64,000 bases of DNA from Cyclobacterium amurskyense (lineage in GTDB: Bacteria; Bacteroidota; Bacteroidia; Cytophagales; Cyclobacteriaceae). A model generated the notes under the pieces. It was not told the DNA's origin and made no database searches. It saw only the letters and a program-made list of their open reading frames with translations. The translations under genes and the position numbers were made by a program. The stretch lies in the NCBI RefSeq assembly GCF_001050135.1, contig NZ_CP012040.1:4791001-4855000 (forward strand), read 5' to 3'. This document shows, piece by piece, positions 44,871 through 54,210 of this stretch. Position 1 is the stretch's first letter. Each line of letters begins with the position of its first letter.

Positions 44871-45223
44871 AAAGGCAAAAATCAACATCTTTTAAATCGG
44901 TTGATTCAAATTTCAACATGTATGTAATCAAGTGGTTTTTTTTGATCTAAAATAATCAATGGGCAATAAGTTTTACCAACCCTTGAATGGAGGAAGCAGC
45001 ATTAAATAAAATTTACATTTTTCACATGAAAAACTGTTCCTAAACGATTGAATTTGAAGATCAAATTTTCAATGTTTTATTTTAGATTTTGATGAAAATA
45101 TAGGTAGTTTTAGATTATTGCATTTTTAGTTTTATGGAATATAGATTAAGGTATTTCGTATTGCATTAAATGTTTTTTAATGTATTGGTGAAAATTTTTA
45201 AGAAGAAAAGAATTTTTGTAATT
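44871..45223. other. AT-rich intergenic region
   Basis: 353 bases with no gene. A weak inverted repeat AATCAAC (44880-44886)/GTTGATT (44900-44906) follows the mutarotase stop and could mark a transcript end. In-frame sequence extending the next gene to 45170 is rejected because it precedes the signal peptide. Confidence 0.5.
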
Positions 45224-45766
45224 ATGAAAATCAATAAATCGACAGTATTATTTTTCGCTTGTCTGATGCTTAGTTTATCTGCATTCTCGCAAAAGGATCA
45301 TTTAAGTTCCCAAGCAGGAGAAGCCAATTTTGGAATCGGATTTGGGCTTCCCTATGGGGGCGTTGGATTACATATAGGTACCAATGTAGCCAAAGGCCTG
45401 AACTTATTTGGAGGTGTTGGCTATCAGATTGCTGATATTGGATATAACCTGGGAATTACTAAAGATTTTGAGAGCAAGAATATGGCTCAATTTTATCTTT
45501 CAGGTATGATTGGCACGAATGCAGCCATTAAAATTGATGGGTTACCTCAATCTAGCAAAACCTATTTTGGACCCTCCTTGGGTGCAGGGATCAAATTAAA
45601 TAGCCATCGGAAAGAAGGGAACTTTTGGGATATGGGAATAATTGTTCCTGTAAGATCTTCTGCCTATCAAAATGATCTGGATGGGCTAAAACAAGATCCA
45701 AGAATTACTGGACTTACTGAGCCTTGGCCTGTTTTATTGGTATTTGCGTATAATTTTAATTTGTAA
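45224..45766 (+). CDS. Small outer-membrane beta-barrel-like protein
   Basis: 180 residues from ATG at 45224, chosen because MKINKSTVLFFACLMLSLSAFSQ is a clean signal peptide; an upstream start at 45170 adds a basic stretch. The mature sequence alternates glycine and hydrophobic residues (NFGIGFGLPYGGVGLHIGTNVAKGLNLFGGVGYQIADIGYNLGITKDF, TYFGPSLGAGIKLN) and ends in aromatic FAYNFNL, as expected for a barrel with a terminal aromatic insertion signal. No named family is recognised. Probably a minor porin-like or structural protein. It is followed by a perfect 21-bp terminator stem. Confidence 0.75.
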   Translation: MKINKSTVLFFACLMLSLSAFSQKDHLSSQAGEANFGIGFGLPYGGVGLHIGTNVAKGLNLFGGVGYQIADIGYNLGITKDFESKNMAQFYLSGMIGTNAAIKIDGLPQSSKTYFGPSLGAGIKLNSHRKEGNFWDMGIIVPVRSSAYQNDLDGLKQDPRITGLTEPWPVLLVFAYNFNL

Positions 45767-45803
45767 TCCTTGCTTTCCTTCTCTAATTAAGGTGGGATGT
45801 TTA

Positions 45804-45860
45804 TTCAAAGCAAAACCGGATGAGAATTTCTCATCCGGTTTTGCTTTGAATTTTGTTTTA
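45804..45860 (+). terminator. Perfect 21-bp terminator hairpin
   Basis: Left arm 45804-45824, five-base loop AATTT, right arm 45830-45850, no mismatch, followed by T-rich TTTTGTTTTA. It ends the barrel-protein transcript directly before repeat copy 4. Confidence 0.88.
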
Positions 45861-46076
45861 ACCCGGATTATGTAATAGGATTTCTCCGTCCTGACCAATG
45901 TCAGGGGTGATAGCCTGTCCCGTGTTTACGGGAAGTGTTGCAATCGCAAGACAATCAGGCTGTTTGGAGATTTTAGCATAGCACCGCTATGGTGAAATTG
46001 AAAACAGCAACGAAGTGGCTGATTTTAAAGCGATTTCAGCACGTAATAGATTGTCCATTGCATATTTCGGGTTTAA
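45857..46076 (-). repeat. Fold-back repeat, copy 4 (full length, inverted), overlapping a stop codon
   Basis: Starts TTTAACCCGG at 45857 and ends CGGGTTTAA at 46068-46076. The minus-strand terminal TTAAACCCG supplies the TAA stop (46073-46075) of the receptor-L-like gene. Both side hairpins and the central stem are present. Confidence 0.92.
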
Positions 46077-47977
46077 TATTCTAACTCACCTTGACATTCA
46101 CCATCTTTCAATTGAGCTATAGTGGGCGTATACCCATTTTCACTTATTACTGTTACCGGCAATGTTTCTGCATTGAATAGCTTTGATAAAGCACAATAAT
46201 TTGTGAGGTAGGTATTTGATTGAATTTGCATTTTGCCAGCAACAGCCGTCAAGTTATCAAGCCCTTCCAAAGAATTAAGGCTCATATTGTCCTGAATATA
46301 AAGATCTTTTTTAATTCTTTTTAAATTGCTTAATCCTTTGAGGTTCCTTAATGAGCAATCCTTAATATTTACACTAAACATTTCCTCAGCAACATTAAGG
46401 CCCTCCAATGTATTGATGCGATTACTCATAAAATCTATGGTGGAAGTCACCTTTCCAGTAAATCCAGTTAAATCTTTGAGTTCATACATGTAGTACAAAG
46501 TTAGTGAAGCTATTGTTTCAACGCTCTGAAAATCATTAAAGTCAATAATGTCTATGCCTTTAATTTCAAGTGAACCTATATGGCGAACATTGTTGAGTCC
46601 CTCGAATGAAGTTTGTGCATCATTGGAAGAAACTACCAAGTTAGAAATCTCATGAACCTGATCCATCCCCTTGAAATTGATTATTTTAGGATTAGAATTA
46701 ATGAAAACATAGCCCAACGTTTTTATTTGTTCCAATCCATGCAGATTTAACAAGTTAGGGTTGTCACTTATGGTTAAATATAAATTGCTAGTTTCAGACA
46801 GCGATAAACCTTCAAGGGTTTCCAAATTACTATTGCCTTTAATCGTTACGAATCCCTCTACGAGGGTCAGGTTTTCCAAACCATGAAGGTTTTTTAAATT
46901 TGTTGTGTTTTCAATTTTTAAATCGTTGTAAACACGGGTCACTAATTCCAAAGCAGACAGGTCTAGGATAGGGTCTTGTTCATCACCTCCTAGGATGAAA
47001 AGGTCCCCTTGGATTCCGGTATGACAGCGTAATGCCCAATCGTTTAATTCAGTTTGTGTTGTCAATACCAAATCTCCCGGATGTTCCCCTCCTAAACATT
47101 TAATTTCAGACTCTACCATTTCTACTACCAAAGGCTGTTCAACATAGGACTTCAGTTGATCTAAGGTTAGCGTATCCGTGAAATCATCAAAATTGAAGCT
47201 TTTAAATAGTAGAGCATAACTATCAGCTAAGGGAAGTGTTACAGATTCATTAATTCCGGCAATTAGTTCTTGGGTAATGACTTCTCCGTCTGCAGTTATT
47301 TCAATTGATCCAGGCAGAAAGTCCATTATTCGCTGGTCAGTAACCATTGCCATGTAGATTTTATTAGAAGTAGCAGTTACAATATCCAAACCAAAGGACT
47401 GAAAACCAAAGTCGGAGGGGCTATGTCCTTCTGCAGCTACCACTTGCATGGATATTTGTATCTCTGCTTCCTCTTTATTGTCTGTTTCTATGGTCTCTAA
47501 TTCAAAAGCCAAAGGCAATGACAAATTTTGGTCCTCACTTAGGGATGAGTTTTTCTTAGGAGTGGCCTCTACAATGTTATTGTTATCATCCAGCACATAA
47601 AATGCAACTACCTGATAAGATCCTTCCGGAAGAATGATTTTTTCTGTCAGGTAATGATCTCCCATGTCCTGAACCTGAATTTTCTTGCTACTGTAAGCGG
47701 TAGAATCTCCATCTACTGTTTGAATAGTAATAATTGCTTTATTATAAGCGGTTACCCTAAGTTGCCTTGAAGATGTGTTTGAAGTTTTGGCAATTTTAAT
47801 TACAACTGTGGGTAATTTCTCATGATTTTCAGGGTTTTCCTCTTCTTCTCCAGGGTTTGTAATCGGATCAGGGATTACAGTTGGTTTTTCAGCCTCTTCA
47901 CAAGAAACCAATCCTGCACCAAGAGAAATAAAAAGAATAAGTAAGACTAAACGGAATTTTAATATCATTTCTCTCAT
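46073..47977 (-). CDS. Receptor-L/leucine-rich-like surface lipoprotein (paralog B)
   Basis: 634 residues; signal with lipobox LVSC followed by EEAE, acidic residues that resemble the export signal of surface lipoproteins in this phylum. Residues ~50-290 form a beta-rich front domain (TSNTSSRQLRVTAYNKAIITIQT, EGSYQVVAFYVLDDNNNI). From ~300 come about 12 receptor-L-like repeats of 22-26 residues with the pattern L.I.NN..L..L.GLENL..V (LKIENTTNLKNLHGLENLTLVEGF). The C-terminal cap contains TNYCALSKLF. It overlaps the upstream paralog by ATGA, so translation is coupled. The function may be adhesion or binding; unproven. Confidence 0.8.
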   Translation of the reverse strand: MREMILKFRLVLLILFISLGAGLVSCEEAEKPTVIPDPITNPGEEEENPENHEKLPTVVIKIAKTSNTSSRQLRVTAYNKAIITIQTVDGDSTAYSSKKIQVQDMGDHYLTEKIILPEGSYQVVAFYVLDDNNNIVEATPKKNSSLSEDQNLSLPLAFELETIETDNKEEAEIQISMQVVAAEGHSPSDFGFQSFGLDIVTATSNKIYMAMVTDQRIMDFLPGSIEITADGEVITQELIAGINESVTLPLADSYALLFKSFNFDDFTDTLTLDQLKSYVEQPLVVEMVESEIKCLGGEHPGDLVLTTQTELNDWALRCHTGIQGDLFILGGDEQDPILDLSALELVTRVYNDLKIENTTNLKNLHGLENLTLVEGFVTIKGNSNLETLEGLSLSETSNLYLTISDNPNLLNLHGLEQIKTLGYVFINSNPKIINFKGMDQVHEISNLVVSSNDAQTSFEGLNNVRHIGSLEIKGIDIIDFNDFQSVETIASLTLYYMYELKDLTGFTGKVTSTIDFMSNRINTLEGLNVAEEMFSVNIKDCSLRNLKGLSNLKRIKKDLYIQDNMSLNSLEGLDNLTAVAGKMQIQSNTYLTNYCALSKLFNAETLPVTVISENGYTPTIAQLKDGECQGELEY

Positions 47978-49893
47978 GGTTTACATTCCCCCCTTCGAAT
48001 ATTGTCGAAACTTGGATTAAAGGCATTTCCTTTAATCTCGGTGGCAAATGGAAGGTTATTTGCGAGTGTAACCTTGATGTCTTTAAGCGCACAAAAATCG
48101 ACAAGTGAAGTATTGTCTTTGATGGTAATTTTTACAGGAGGAGACCATACGTATCCTGGGTAAGGATCAGTCCCTTTATAAACAAAATAATAAAGTTCTT
48201 TTCCACCTTCAAAGCCATTCAGACTTTTTAGTTGAGGATTATTAATTATAGTAATATCGCTGAAAATTATCTTTGCAGAGGAAAAAGCCGTTATATCTTC
48301 CAAAGAAGCATTGTTCTCTAAATGTATTTCACCAACTTGTTCAGCTAAAAATAAAGGAGATAGTGTAGTAAGTTTTGGAGTGTTTAAGACAATCAAATCT
48401 TCTATTCCCTCACCATTAGGCTGAAGAAGTCCTTCCAAGTTTTCCAAACTCTTGTTATTATTTAGCTCTAGGATCCATAAATATCTAAACCCACCATCAC
48501 CACCACCGAAAGAGATCAGTGCCGGATTGTTAGTTACATAAAGTTTAGAATTGAGGTTTTCAGTTTGTGTAGGAAAACTTAGATGTATAAGGTTAGGGTT
48601 CTCAAGAATAATTACATCTTTCAGTTTTATTGCGTTTTCAAATCCTTCCCCTTTTAACCCGATAAAATGCTCCATATTTTCAATATGTAAAGATTCTATT
48701 GTAGATGCCACATGGTTAAATCCATTAAAGTCTCGGATACTAGGATTATTCGTCAAGTTCAGTCCTCGCAATTTCTCCAAAGAAGTCAATCCATAAAATG
48801 ACTCTAGAAGGGAGTTGTTTTTTACTATTAATTCTTGAGAAATGTATCGGAGGTAATTCAGTCCCTCCAATGATCGTAATTCCGGATTATTTATGATGTT
48901 TAAATTATTTTTTACTTGGTCTATTGTAGCCAATGGTGATAGGTCTAAAATAGGGTCTTCTGAGTCATCAGGAGTATTCCCAATTGTTAAATTTCCTTCG
49001 ATAATATCATAGCCCTTCAAACCAAAAGAATCAAGGGCTGCTTGGTTGGACAATGTTATATTCCCTTTGAACGTCCCACCGATATAAAACGCATCAGCTC
49101 GTTTTTTTGTCATTTCAAAAATTAGTGGCTGATGCTCGAATGTTTGAAGACTATCGTAAGTTATTTCCTTTTCGATGGGTTGAAAAGGTCCATAAGTAAG
49201 TGTAAAGTCATACTTTTCACTTGTCTTTGGAAGTACAATTTTATTCAACTTTCCATTAAGTTGCTGGGTCAATATATGGTCACCCTGACTAACAGTTAAT
49301 TCTGCTGGTATAAAATCCATAAAGTCATCAAACTTTTCACGTACAGCAGAAATGAAAAAGTAAAAGGTCTCCCTAAAGCCAGCCATTCCGGATTCAAAAC
49401 CGAAAGGCTCTGGATTCTTTCCGGCAGTAGAAATGATCTCAAGGCTTAGGCTTTGGGATTCACTTGCTGCCACTTTAAAAGGGATTGGAAGTGGTTGTGT
49501 CAGAAACTCTCCAAACTCAGAGCCTTCCATTGGAGTAGCATATAAGATGTTCCCACTGCTATCAGTCAAATAAAATGCACTAATTTGATAGCTGCCTTGT
49601 GATAGGTTTATTTCTTCTATGAGAAGTTCGTCACCTAAACCCAAAATAGGTAAGGTTTTACGGTCGAAGATGGTTTGAGAACCATCTTCATTTTCTATAG
49701 TAAGGACAACGCTGTTTACACCTTGGACAGGGAGCTCTAGAATTCTATTTCTTTCATTTCCTACAAAGCTTTCCTTAACCTGAAAACTTATGCTTCCATT
49801 AGTAGGTGAATGATGCTCATATTCAGTTGTGCATGCTCCCAAAACAATCAAACTAAAAAGTTGAAAGTAGTGGATCAATTTCCATCTGTTCAT
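47974..49893 (-). CDS. Receptor-L/leucine-rich-like surface lipoprotein (paralog A)
   Basis: 639 residues; signal with lipobox LGAC. Architecture matches the following gene: a front domain in which SIVLTIENEDGSQTIFDRK-like and QGSYQISAFYLTDSSGNILYATP segments are alignable with paralog B by eye, then repeats such as NLNIINNPELRSLEGLNYLRYISQELIVKNNSLLESFYGLTSLEKLRG, and a cap with LVDFCALKDIKV. Shared features such as 'Q(V)SAFYLTD..GNI..ATP' and 'DPILDLS' in both indicate tandem duplication. It heads a two-gene unit. No enzyme motif; the likely role is binding at the cell surface. A 280-base AT-rich region lies upstream. Confidence 0.8.
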   Translation of the reverse strand: MNRWKLIHYFQLFSLIVLGACTTEYEHHSPTNGSISFQVKESFVGNERNRILELPVQGVNSVVLTIENEDGSQTIFDRKTLPILGLGDELLIEEINLSQGSYQISAFYLTDSSGNILYATPMEGSEFGEFLTQPLPIPFKVAASESQSLSLEIISTAGKNPEPFGFESGMAGFRETFYFFISAVREKFDDFMDFIPAELTVSQGDHILTQQLNGKLNKIVLPKTSEKYDFTLTYGPFQPIEKEITYDSLQTFEHQPLIFEMTKKRADAFYIGGTFKGNITLSNQAALDSFGLKGYDIIEGNLTIGNTPDDSEDPILDLSPLATIDQVKNNLNIINNPELRSLEGLNYLRYISQELIVKNNSLLESFYGLTSLEKLRGLNLTNNPSIRDFNGFNHVASTIESLHIENMEHFIGLKGEGFENAIKLKDVIILENPNLIHLSFPTQTENLNSKLYVTNNPALISFGGGDGGFRYLWILELNNNKSLENLEGLLQPNGEGIEDLIVLNTPKLTTLSPLFLAEQVGEIHLENNASLEDITAFSSAKIIFSDITIINNPQLKSLNGFEGGKELYYFVYKGTDPYPGYVWSPPVKITIKDNTSLVDFCALKDIKVTLANNLPFATEIKGNAFNPSFDNIRRGECKP

Positions 49894-50179
49894 ATTTTTA
49901 AAAATGTTTTTGTAAAACTAAACATTATTTTACAATTCATGCCTTTGTATTTTAAAATATTATTAATGTATTTTAAATAATAAATTATGTTGTTTGATTG
50001 CGAATCGCATAATTTGTACAATTTTAATTTATTTGTTTTTCAAAATGGATTTAGAGATTTTACTTTGATGAAATTGTCGAATTTGTAATGGCTTAAATGC
50101 CAGTGATTTTCGTGTTAATTTTAACTATGTAGTAAGCTGCTTTTATAATGATGTTCATAAATTGATTAAATTTAAAGTA

Positions 50180-50803
50180 ATGGAAGATATTTGGATAAAA
50201 AAATGGAATGAAAGGTATGGCAATGAAGCCTATGCCTATGGAGAAGCACCTAACTTATTTTTCGAAGAAAAAATAAAGGAATTAAAGGTTGGAAAAATGC
50301 TATTGCCCGCAGAAGGGGAGGGTAGAAATGCGGTATTTGCTGCAAAATTGGGTTGGGCTGTTTTTGCTTTTGACCAAAGTAATGAAGGTAAGAAGAAGGC
50401 CTTGAAATTGGCTGAAAAGAACGGAGTAAGTATAGATTATCAGGTTAACGACCTGGCAATGGTGAATTACTCTAAAGAAGAGTTTGATGTTATTGGCCTT
50501 ATTTACGCTCATTTTCCAGCAAAACTAAAATCCCAATACCACAAAATACTGGACGGATATTTAAAAATAGGAGGAACAGTTATCCTTGAGGCTTTTAGCA
50601 AAAATAATTTGGCTTATAGAGCTAAAAATGAAAAGATAGGAGGGCCTAGAGATTTAGATTCACTTTTTTCTGTGGAAGAGATCAAAGCTGACTTCAGTAA
50701 TTATACCATTATACAATTAGAAGAAAAAGAGGTTGAACTAGGGGAAGGGGTGTATCATAATGGAAAAGGATCTGTCATTAGGTTTGTAGGACAGAAAAAA
50801 TAA
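50180..50803 (+). CDS. Class I SAM-dependent methyltransferase (TehB-like)
   Basis: 207 residues from ATG at 50180 (MEDIWIKKWNERYGNEAYAYGEAPN); a start six codons upstream is possible. The SAM fold shows motif I in LLPAEGEGRNAVFAAKLGWAVFAFDQS (the glycine-rich loop reads PAEGEGRN) and motif II acid in AFDQS, then DYQVNDL and FDVIGLIYAHFP. This belongs with the small TehB/tellurite-resistance-like methyltransferases common in Bacteroidota; the substrate is unknown. Cytoplasmic and monocistronic, ending at a bidirectional terminator shared with the pnt operon. Confidence 0.88.
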   Translation: MEDIWIKKWNERYGNEAYAYGEAPNLFFEEKIKELKVGKMLLPAEGEGRNAVFAAKLGWAVFAFDQSNEGKKKALKLAEKNGVSIDYQVNDLAMVNYSKEEFDVIGLIYAHFPAKLKSQYHKILDGYLKIGGTVILEAFSKNNLAYRAKNEKIGGPRDLDSLFSVEEIKADFSNYTIIQLEEKEVELGEGVYHNGKGSVIRFVGQKK

Positions 50804-50855
50804 TACCGTGCTTCAGATTACTAATATAGGCTAGGGTAAAATAGCTGTAACATAA

Positions 50856-50887
50856 AAAAAGGCTGCTTAAATTTAAGCAGCCTTTTT
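50856..50887. terminator. Bidirectional terminator between methyltransferase and pntB
   Basis: AAAAAGGCTGCTTA (50856-50869), loop AATT, TAAGCAGCCTTTTT (50874-50887). A perfect stem with a T-run on both strands; the pntB stop is four bases away on the minus strand. Confidence 0.88.
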
Positions 50888-50890
50888 AAA

Positions 50891-52258
50891 TTACATGTTT
50901 TTAACTTCTCCAACGAGTTCGTTGAGCACCTTCTTGGCATCTCCGAATAACATTCTGGTTTTAGGATCGAAAAAGAGTGCGTTTTGAATTCCGGCGTAAC
51001 CTGAACTCATACTTCTTTTTATCACAATGACATTCGTGGCCTTGTTTACTTCTAATATAGGCATTCCATATATAGGACTGGAAGGATCATCATTTGCAGC
51101 TGGATTCACTACATCATTTGCACCTATCACCATTACGACATCGGTATTGGGTAACTTCTCATTCATGTCATCCATTTCGATAAGCTTGTCATAAGAAACA
51201 TCTGATTCAGCTAGCAACACGTTCATATGCCCTGGCATCCTACCGGCTACAGGGTGAATACCATACAGTACTTCAACACCTTTTTCTTCAAGGATCTTTT
51301 CTAAATCATGCACAGCATGCTGAGCCTGTGCAACAGCCAAACCATATCCCGGTACAATTACTACACGTTTTGCGTAAGCCAAAAGGATAGAAGAGTCATA
51401 AGAATTGATTTCTTTAGCAACTTGATCTCCATCTTGACCCGCAGCCGCAGCTCCTGATCCACCCCCAAAGGAGGTAAATAGGATATTTGAAACTGATCTG
51501 TTCATGGCTTTGGCCATTAGTAAAGTAAGTAGAATACCTGCTGAACCAACCAAAATACCACCCATAAGCATTACCTTATTGTCATAAAGCAAACCTGTCG
51601 TAGCAGCGGTAACCCCTGTCAGTGAATTGAGTAGTGAGATCACTACAGGCATATCTGCACCACCAATTGGGTAAACAAACATTAATCCATAGATGAGAGA
51701 AAGTACCACCAATACATAAATTAGGGTTGGTTGTGGGGCAGCAGAGGCAAGTATGTAAGCCGCTAATGCTATTGCTATCCCTAGTACTGCAAAGCCAAGC
51801 ATTTTATTGATACGAATATCTTTCAAAACACCCTGAAGTTTACCCATGGCTACCAATGACCCGGAAAACGAAACCGATCCAATGACTAAGCTGGACATAA
51901 GTACAGCTCCTTTGCCTATGTCATCCACTGGAAGGTCACCATATTCTACGAGACCTATAAGAGCTGCTGCAGCACCACCCATACCATTGAAGAAGGATAC
52001 AAGCTGAGGCATGGCAGTCATCTGTACGGTTTTGGCAGAATAAATCCCTCCAATCGTTCCTAGGGCCATTGCAATTAGTATAAGTACAAGGTTGTCTAAA
52101 CCTGGAGTCAGGAAAGAAGCTAAAATAGCCAAAATCATTCCTGAAAGGGCAATGCTATTACCTTTACGCGCAGAATCCGGATGACTCATCATCTTGATAC
52201 CAACGATAAAAAGTACTACTGCTATCAGGTAGCAAATATCTATTATCTGTAAAATCAT
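50891..52258 (-). CDS. pntB: NAD(P) transhydrogenase subunit beta
   Basis: 455 residues: about nine membrane helices (to ~residue 270), then the NADP-binding domain III. The latter has VVIVPGYGLAVAQAQHAVHDLEKIL (GxGxxxA loop), GIHPVAGRMPGHMNVLLAE, DVVMVIGANDVVNPAANDDPSSPIYGMPILEV and VIVIKRSMSSGYAG, all standard. Proton translocation across the inner membrane drives hydride transfer from NADH to NADP+, supplying NADPH. It is the last gene of the pnt operon, starting five bases after the alpha-2 stop. Confidence 0.97.
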   Translation of the reverse strand: MILQIIDICYLIAVVLFIVGIKMMSHPDSARKGNSIALSGMILAILASFLTPGLDNLVLILIAMALGTIGGIYSAKTVQMTAMPQLVSFFNGMGGAAAALIGLVEYGDLPVDDIGKGAVLMSSLVIGSVSFSGSLVAMGKLQGVLKDIRINKMLGFAVLGIAIALAAYILASAAPQPTLIYVLVVLSLIYGLMFVYPIGGADMPVVISLLNSLTGVTAATTGLLYDNKVMLMGGILVGSAGILLTLLMAKAMNRSVSNILFTSFGGGSGAAAAGQDGDQVAKEINSYDSSILLAYAKRVVIVPGYGLAVAQAQHAVHDLEKILEEKGVEVLYGIHPVAGRMPGHMNVLLAESDVSYDKLIEMDDMNEKLPNTDVVMVIGANDVVNPAANDDPSSPIYGMPILEVNKATNVIVIKRSMSSGYAGIQNALFFDPKTRMLFGDAKKVLNELVGEVKNM

Positions 52259-52263
52259 GATTC

Positions 52264-52581
52264 TTATTTTTTACCTGGTTTTTTCTTAAACATCTCTAAC
52301 ATTCTGTTGGTAACAGCGAATCCACCTACCACATTAAGTGTAGCAAGTAATACTGCCAAAAAACCTAGTGACAAGGCCAGATAGTTTGCAGGGTCTGTTT
52401 TTCCCAGAACTATTATGGATCCCACGATCACAACGCCTGAAAGGGCATTTGAACCTGACATAAGTGGAGTATGAAGTACAGTAGGTACTTTCGAAATTAC
52501 CTCAACCCCTACGAATATCGCCAGAATGAAAATATAAAGTTCTTGTTGGTTAGTTGATATATATTCAATAATCGCTTCCAT
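52264..52581 (-). CDS. pntAB: NAD(P) transhydrogenase subunit alpha part 2 (membrane)
   Basis: 105 residues with three or four membrane helices. FVGVEVISKVPTVLHTPLMSGSNALSGVVIVGSIIVLG is the hallmark of the alpha-2 membrane domain (domain II of the alpha chain). In E. coli this region is fused to the soluble alpha part; here it is separate, as in many bacteria, giving a three-gene transhydrogenase. It sits one base after the alpha-1 stop. Confidence 0.95.
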   Translation of the reverse strand: MEAIIEYISTNQQELYIFILAIFVGVEVISKVPTVLHTPLMSGSNALSGVVIVGSIIVLGKTDPANYLALSLGFLAVLLATLNVVGGFAVTNRMLEMFKKKPGKK

Positions 52582-52582
52582 A

Positions 52583-53695
52583 TTACTTTAATAACGGTTC
52601 ATAAACTATTGCCCCATCATGAGTGATGCAGGTTCCTTTAATAATCTCATCCTCAAAATTGAGGTTTAGTTTGTCTTCTTTTAACAAGAGTTTAAGAAGA
52701 TTTTGTACGTTTTTACTGTACATCTTACTGGCATCCTGCGGCATGGTGGATGGCAAGGCAGAGTTACCGATTACGGTTATCCCATCAATTGATACCGTTT
52801 CGTTGTTTTGTGTGCCTTCGCAATTCCCTCCATTAGCTGCAGCTAAATCAACCACAACAGCTCCGGATTTCATTTTCTCCAGCATGGCTTTGGTAATCAA
52901 GATAGGTGCTTTTCTTCCAGGTATCAAGGCCGTAGTAATTACCACGTCTGATTTAATGATGGATTTTTCGAGCATTTCAGATTGCTTCTTCTTGTATTCT
53001 TCAGATTGTTCTACAGCATACCCTCCAGCTCCTTTGTCTTCTACAGCACCAGGAACTTCCACAAATTTACCTCCTAAACTTTCAACTTGTTCTTTTACGG
53101 AAGGTCTTGTGTCAAATGCCTCTACCACAGCTCCAAGCCTTTTGGCAGTAGCTATGGCCTGTAATCCTGCTACTCCAGCTCCTATTACCAAAACTTTAGC
53201 GGGTGCAATTGTACCTGCAGCAGTCATTAGCATTGGGAAAAATCTTGGCAAATTAGCAGCAGCCAATAAAACGGCTTTATAACCTGAAACCGTACTCATG
53301 GAGGACAATACATCCATACTTTGCGCACGTGTAATTCTTGGGATGGAGTCCATACTAAACAAAGAGACTCCTGTATCCGCAAGGGTTTTCATGAGCTCTT
53401 TGGCAAATAAAGGTTGGTATACACCAAATAAATATTTGCCCTTACTTAATAAGGAATGGTCTGCAGCATCTAATGGAGTGATCTGAAAAATCATTTCTGC
53501 CTCTTTCAAAACATCCTTGCGGTCTTTGACTTCAGCACCAGCTTCCAAAAATGTGTCATCAGAAAGGAAAGAGGATTCCCCAGCCCCTTTTTCGATCAGG
53601 ATTTTATTTCCCGATGCAGTTAGGACCTTTACAGCTTCCGGATGTAAGGAAACCCTGGTTTCCGGAGAAGGTTCTTTTAAAATTCCTAAAATCAT
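52583..53695 (-). CDS. pntAA: NAD(P) transhydrogenase subunit alpha part 1 (NAD-binding)
   Basis: 370 residues, soluble, of the alanine dehydrogenase/PNT fold. ILKEPSPETRVSLHPEAV is at the N-terminus, the mid-domain has DALSSMSTVSGYKAVLLAAANLPRFFPMLMTAAGTIAPAKVLVIGAGVAGLQAIATAKRLGAVVEAFDTR with the Rossmann NAD loop, and AGGYAVEQSEEY is a mobile loop near the domain interface. It binds NAD(H) and transfers hydride to PntB-bound NADP. It is first in the operon; upstream is a 515-base intergenic region without a clear consensus promoter. Confidence 0.96.
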   Translation of the reverse strand: MILGILKEPSPETRVSLHPEAVKVLTASGNKILIEKGAGESSFLSDDTFLEAGAEVKDRKDVLKEAEMIFQITPLDAADHSLLSKGKYLFGVYQPLFAKELMKTLADTGVSLFSMDSIPRITRAQSMDVLSSMSTVSGYKAVLLAAANLPRFFPMLMTAAGTIAPAKVLVIGAGVAGLQAIATAKRLGAVVEAFDTRPSVKEQVESLGGKFVEVPGAVEDKGAGGYAVEQSEEYKKKQSEMLEKSIIKSDVVITTALIPGRKAPILITKAMLEKMKSGAVVVDLAAANGGNCEGTQNNETVSIDGITVIGNSALPSTMPQDASKMYSKNVQNLLKLLLKEDKLNLNFEDEIIKGTCITHDGAIVYEPLLK

Positions 53696-54210
53696 AATGG
53701 TGGTTTATAAATGTAATCCAAACATTGAGTATACAAAATCAATTTCTCTCATCTTAGCAGCCAACCTTAGAGCTTCAAATGATTTTGGCAGTGCAAAAAA
53801 AGCACTTTTTTACGGATTTTACCGTAATGTTGGCCAAAACTTTCGCTTTTTAGTTAGTTGAAGTATTTTTTCACCTATTAAACTTAACATATTGAAAAAT
53901 TTCAATTTAATCAAGCGATTTTATTGTCAAAATTGGACTTTGCTCTATTTGTATTTCTCTAAGCTAAGTTAAAAATGCTTAGGTTTCAGGGATTTCCTTC
54001 CTTTTTCTTACGGCTATCTTATTAAAATGATCGATTTACTTTTTACCCTATGGGAGAAATGTACTAATGATTGGTAGATTAGAAGAAATAGTAATAAGTG
54101 ATTGTACGACACTTATAATATTGATCTTATAATTGGTTAAACCTCCTTGACGCGACCTGAATAGGCATATAATCCATTTTTTAGCTTAATTTAGGGAAAA
54201 ACCCCTTCAA
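53696..54210. other. Intergenic region between divergent pnt operon and sulfatase gene
   Basis: 515 bases, AT-rich. It contains a small hairpin AGTGC/GCACT with an A7 loop at 53790-53806 and another, TTACGG/CCGTAA, at 53810-53827, both upstream of pntAA and possibly in its leader. No reading frame upstream of 54211 supplies a signal peptide for the sulfatase: an in-frame stop occurs about 22 bases before the start. Confidence 0.45.

Noticed and set aside
45170..45223. Upstream start for the small barrel protein
   Set aside because: It would place 18 basic residues ahead of a clean signal peptide; ATG at 45224 is preferred.
52623..53282. 219-codon frame antisense to pntAA
   Set aside because: It is the complement of conserved transhydrogenase codons, and the low-complexity Ser/Pro/Ala translation has no family character.
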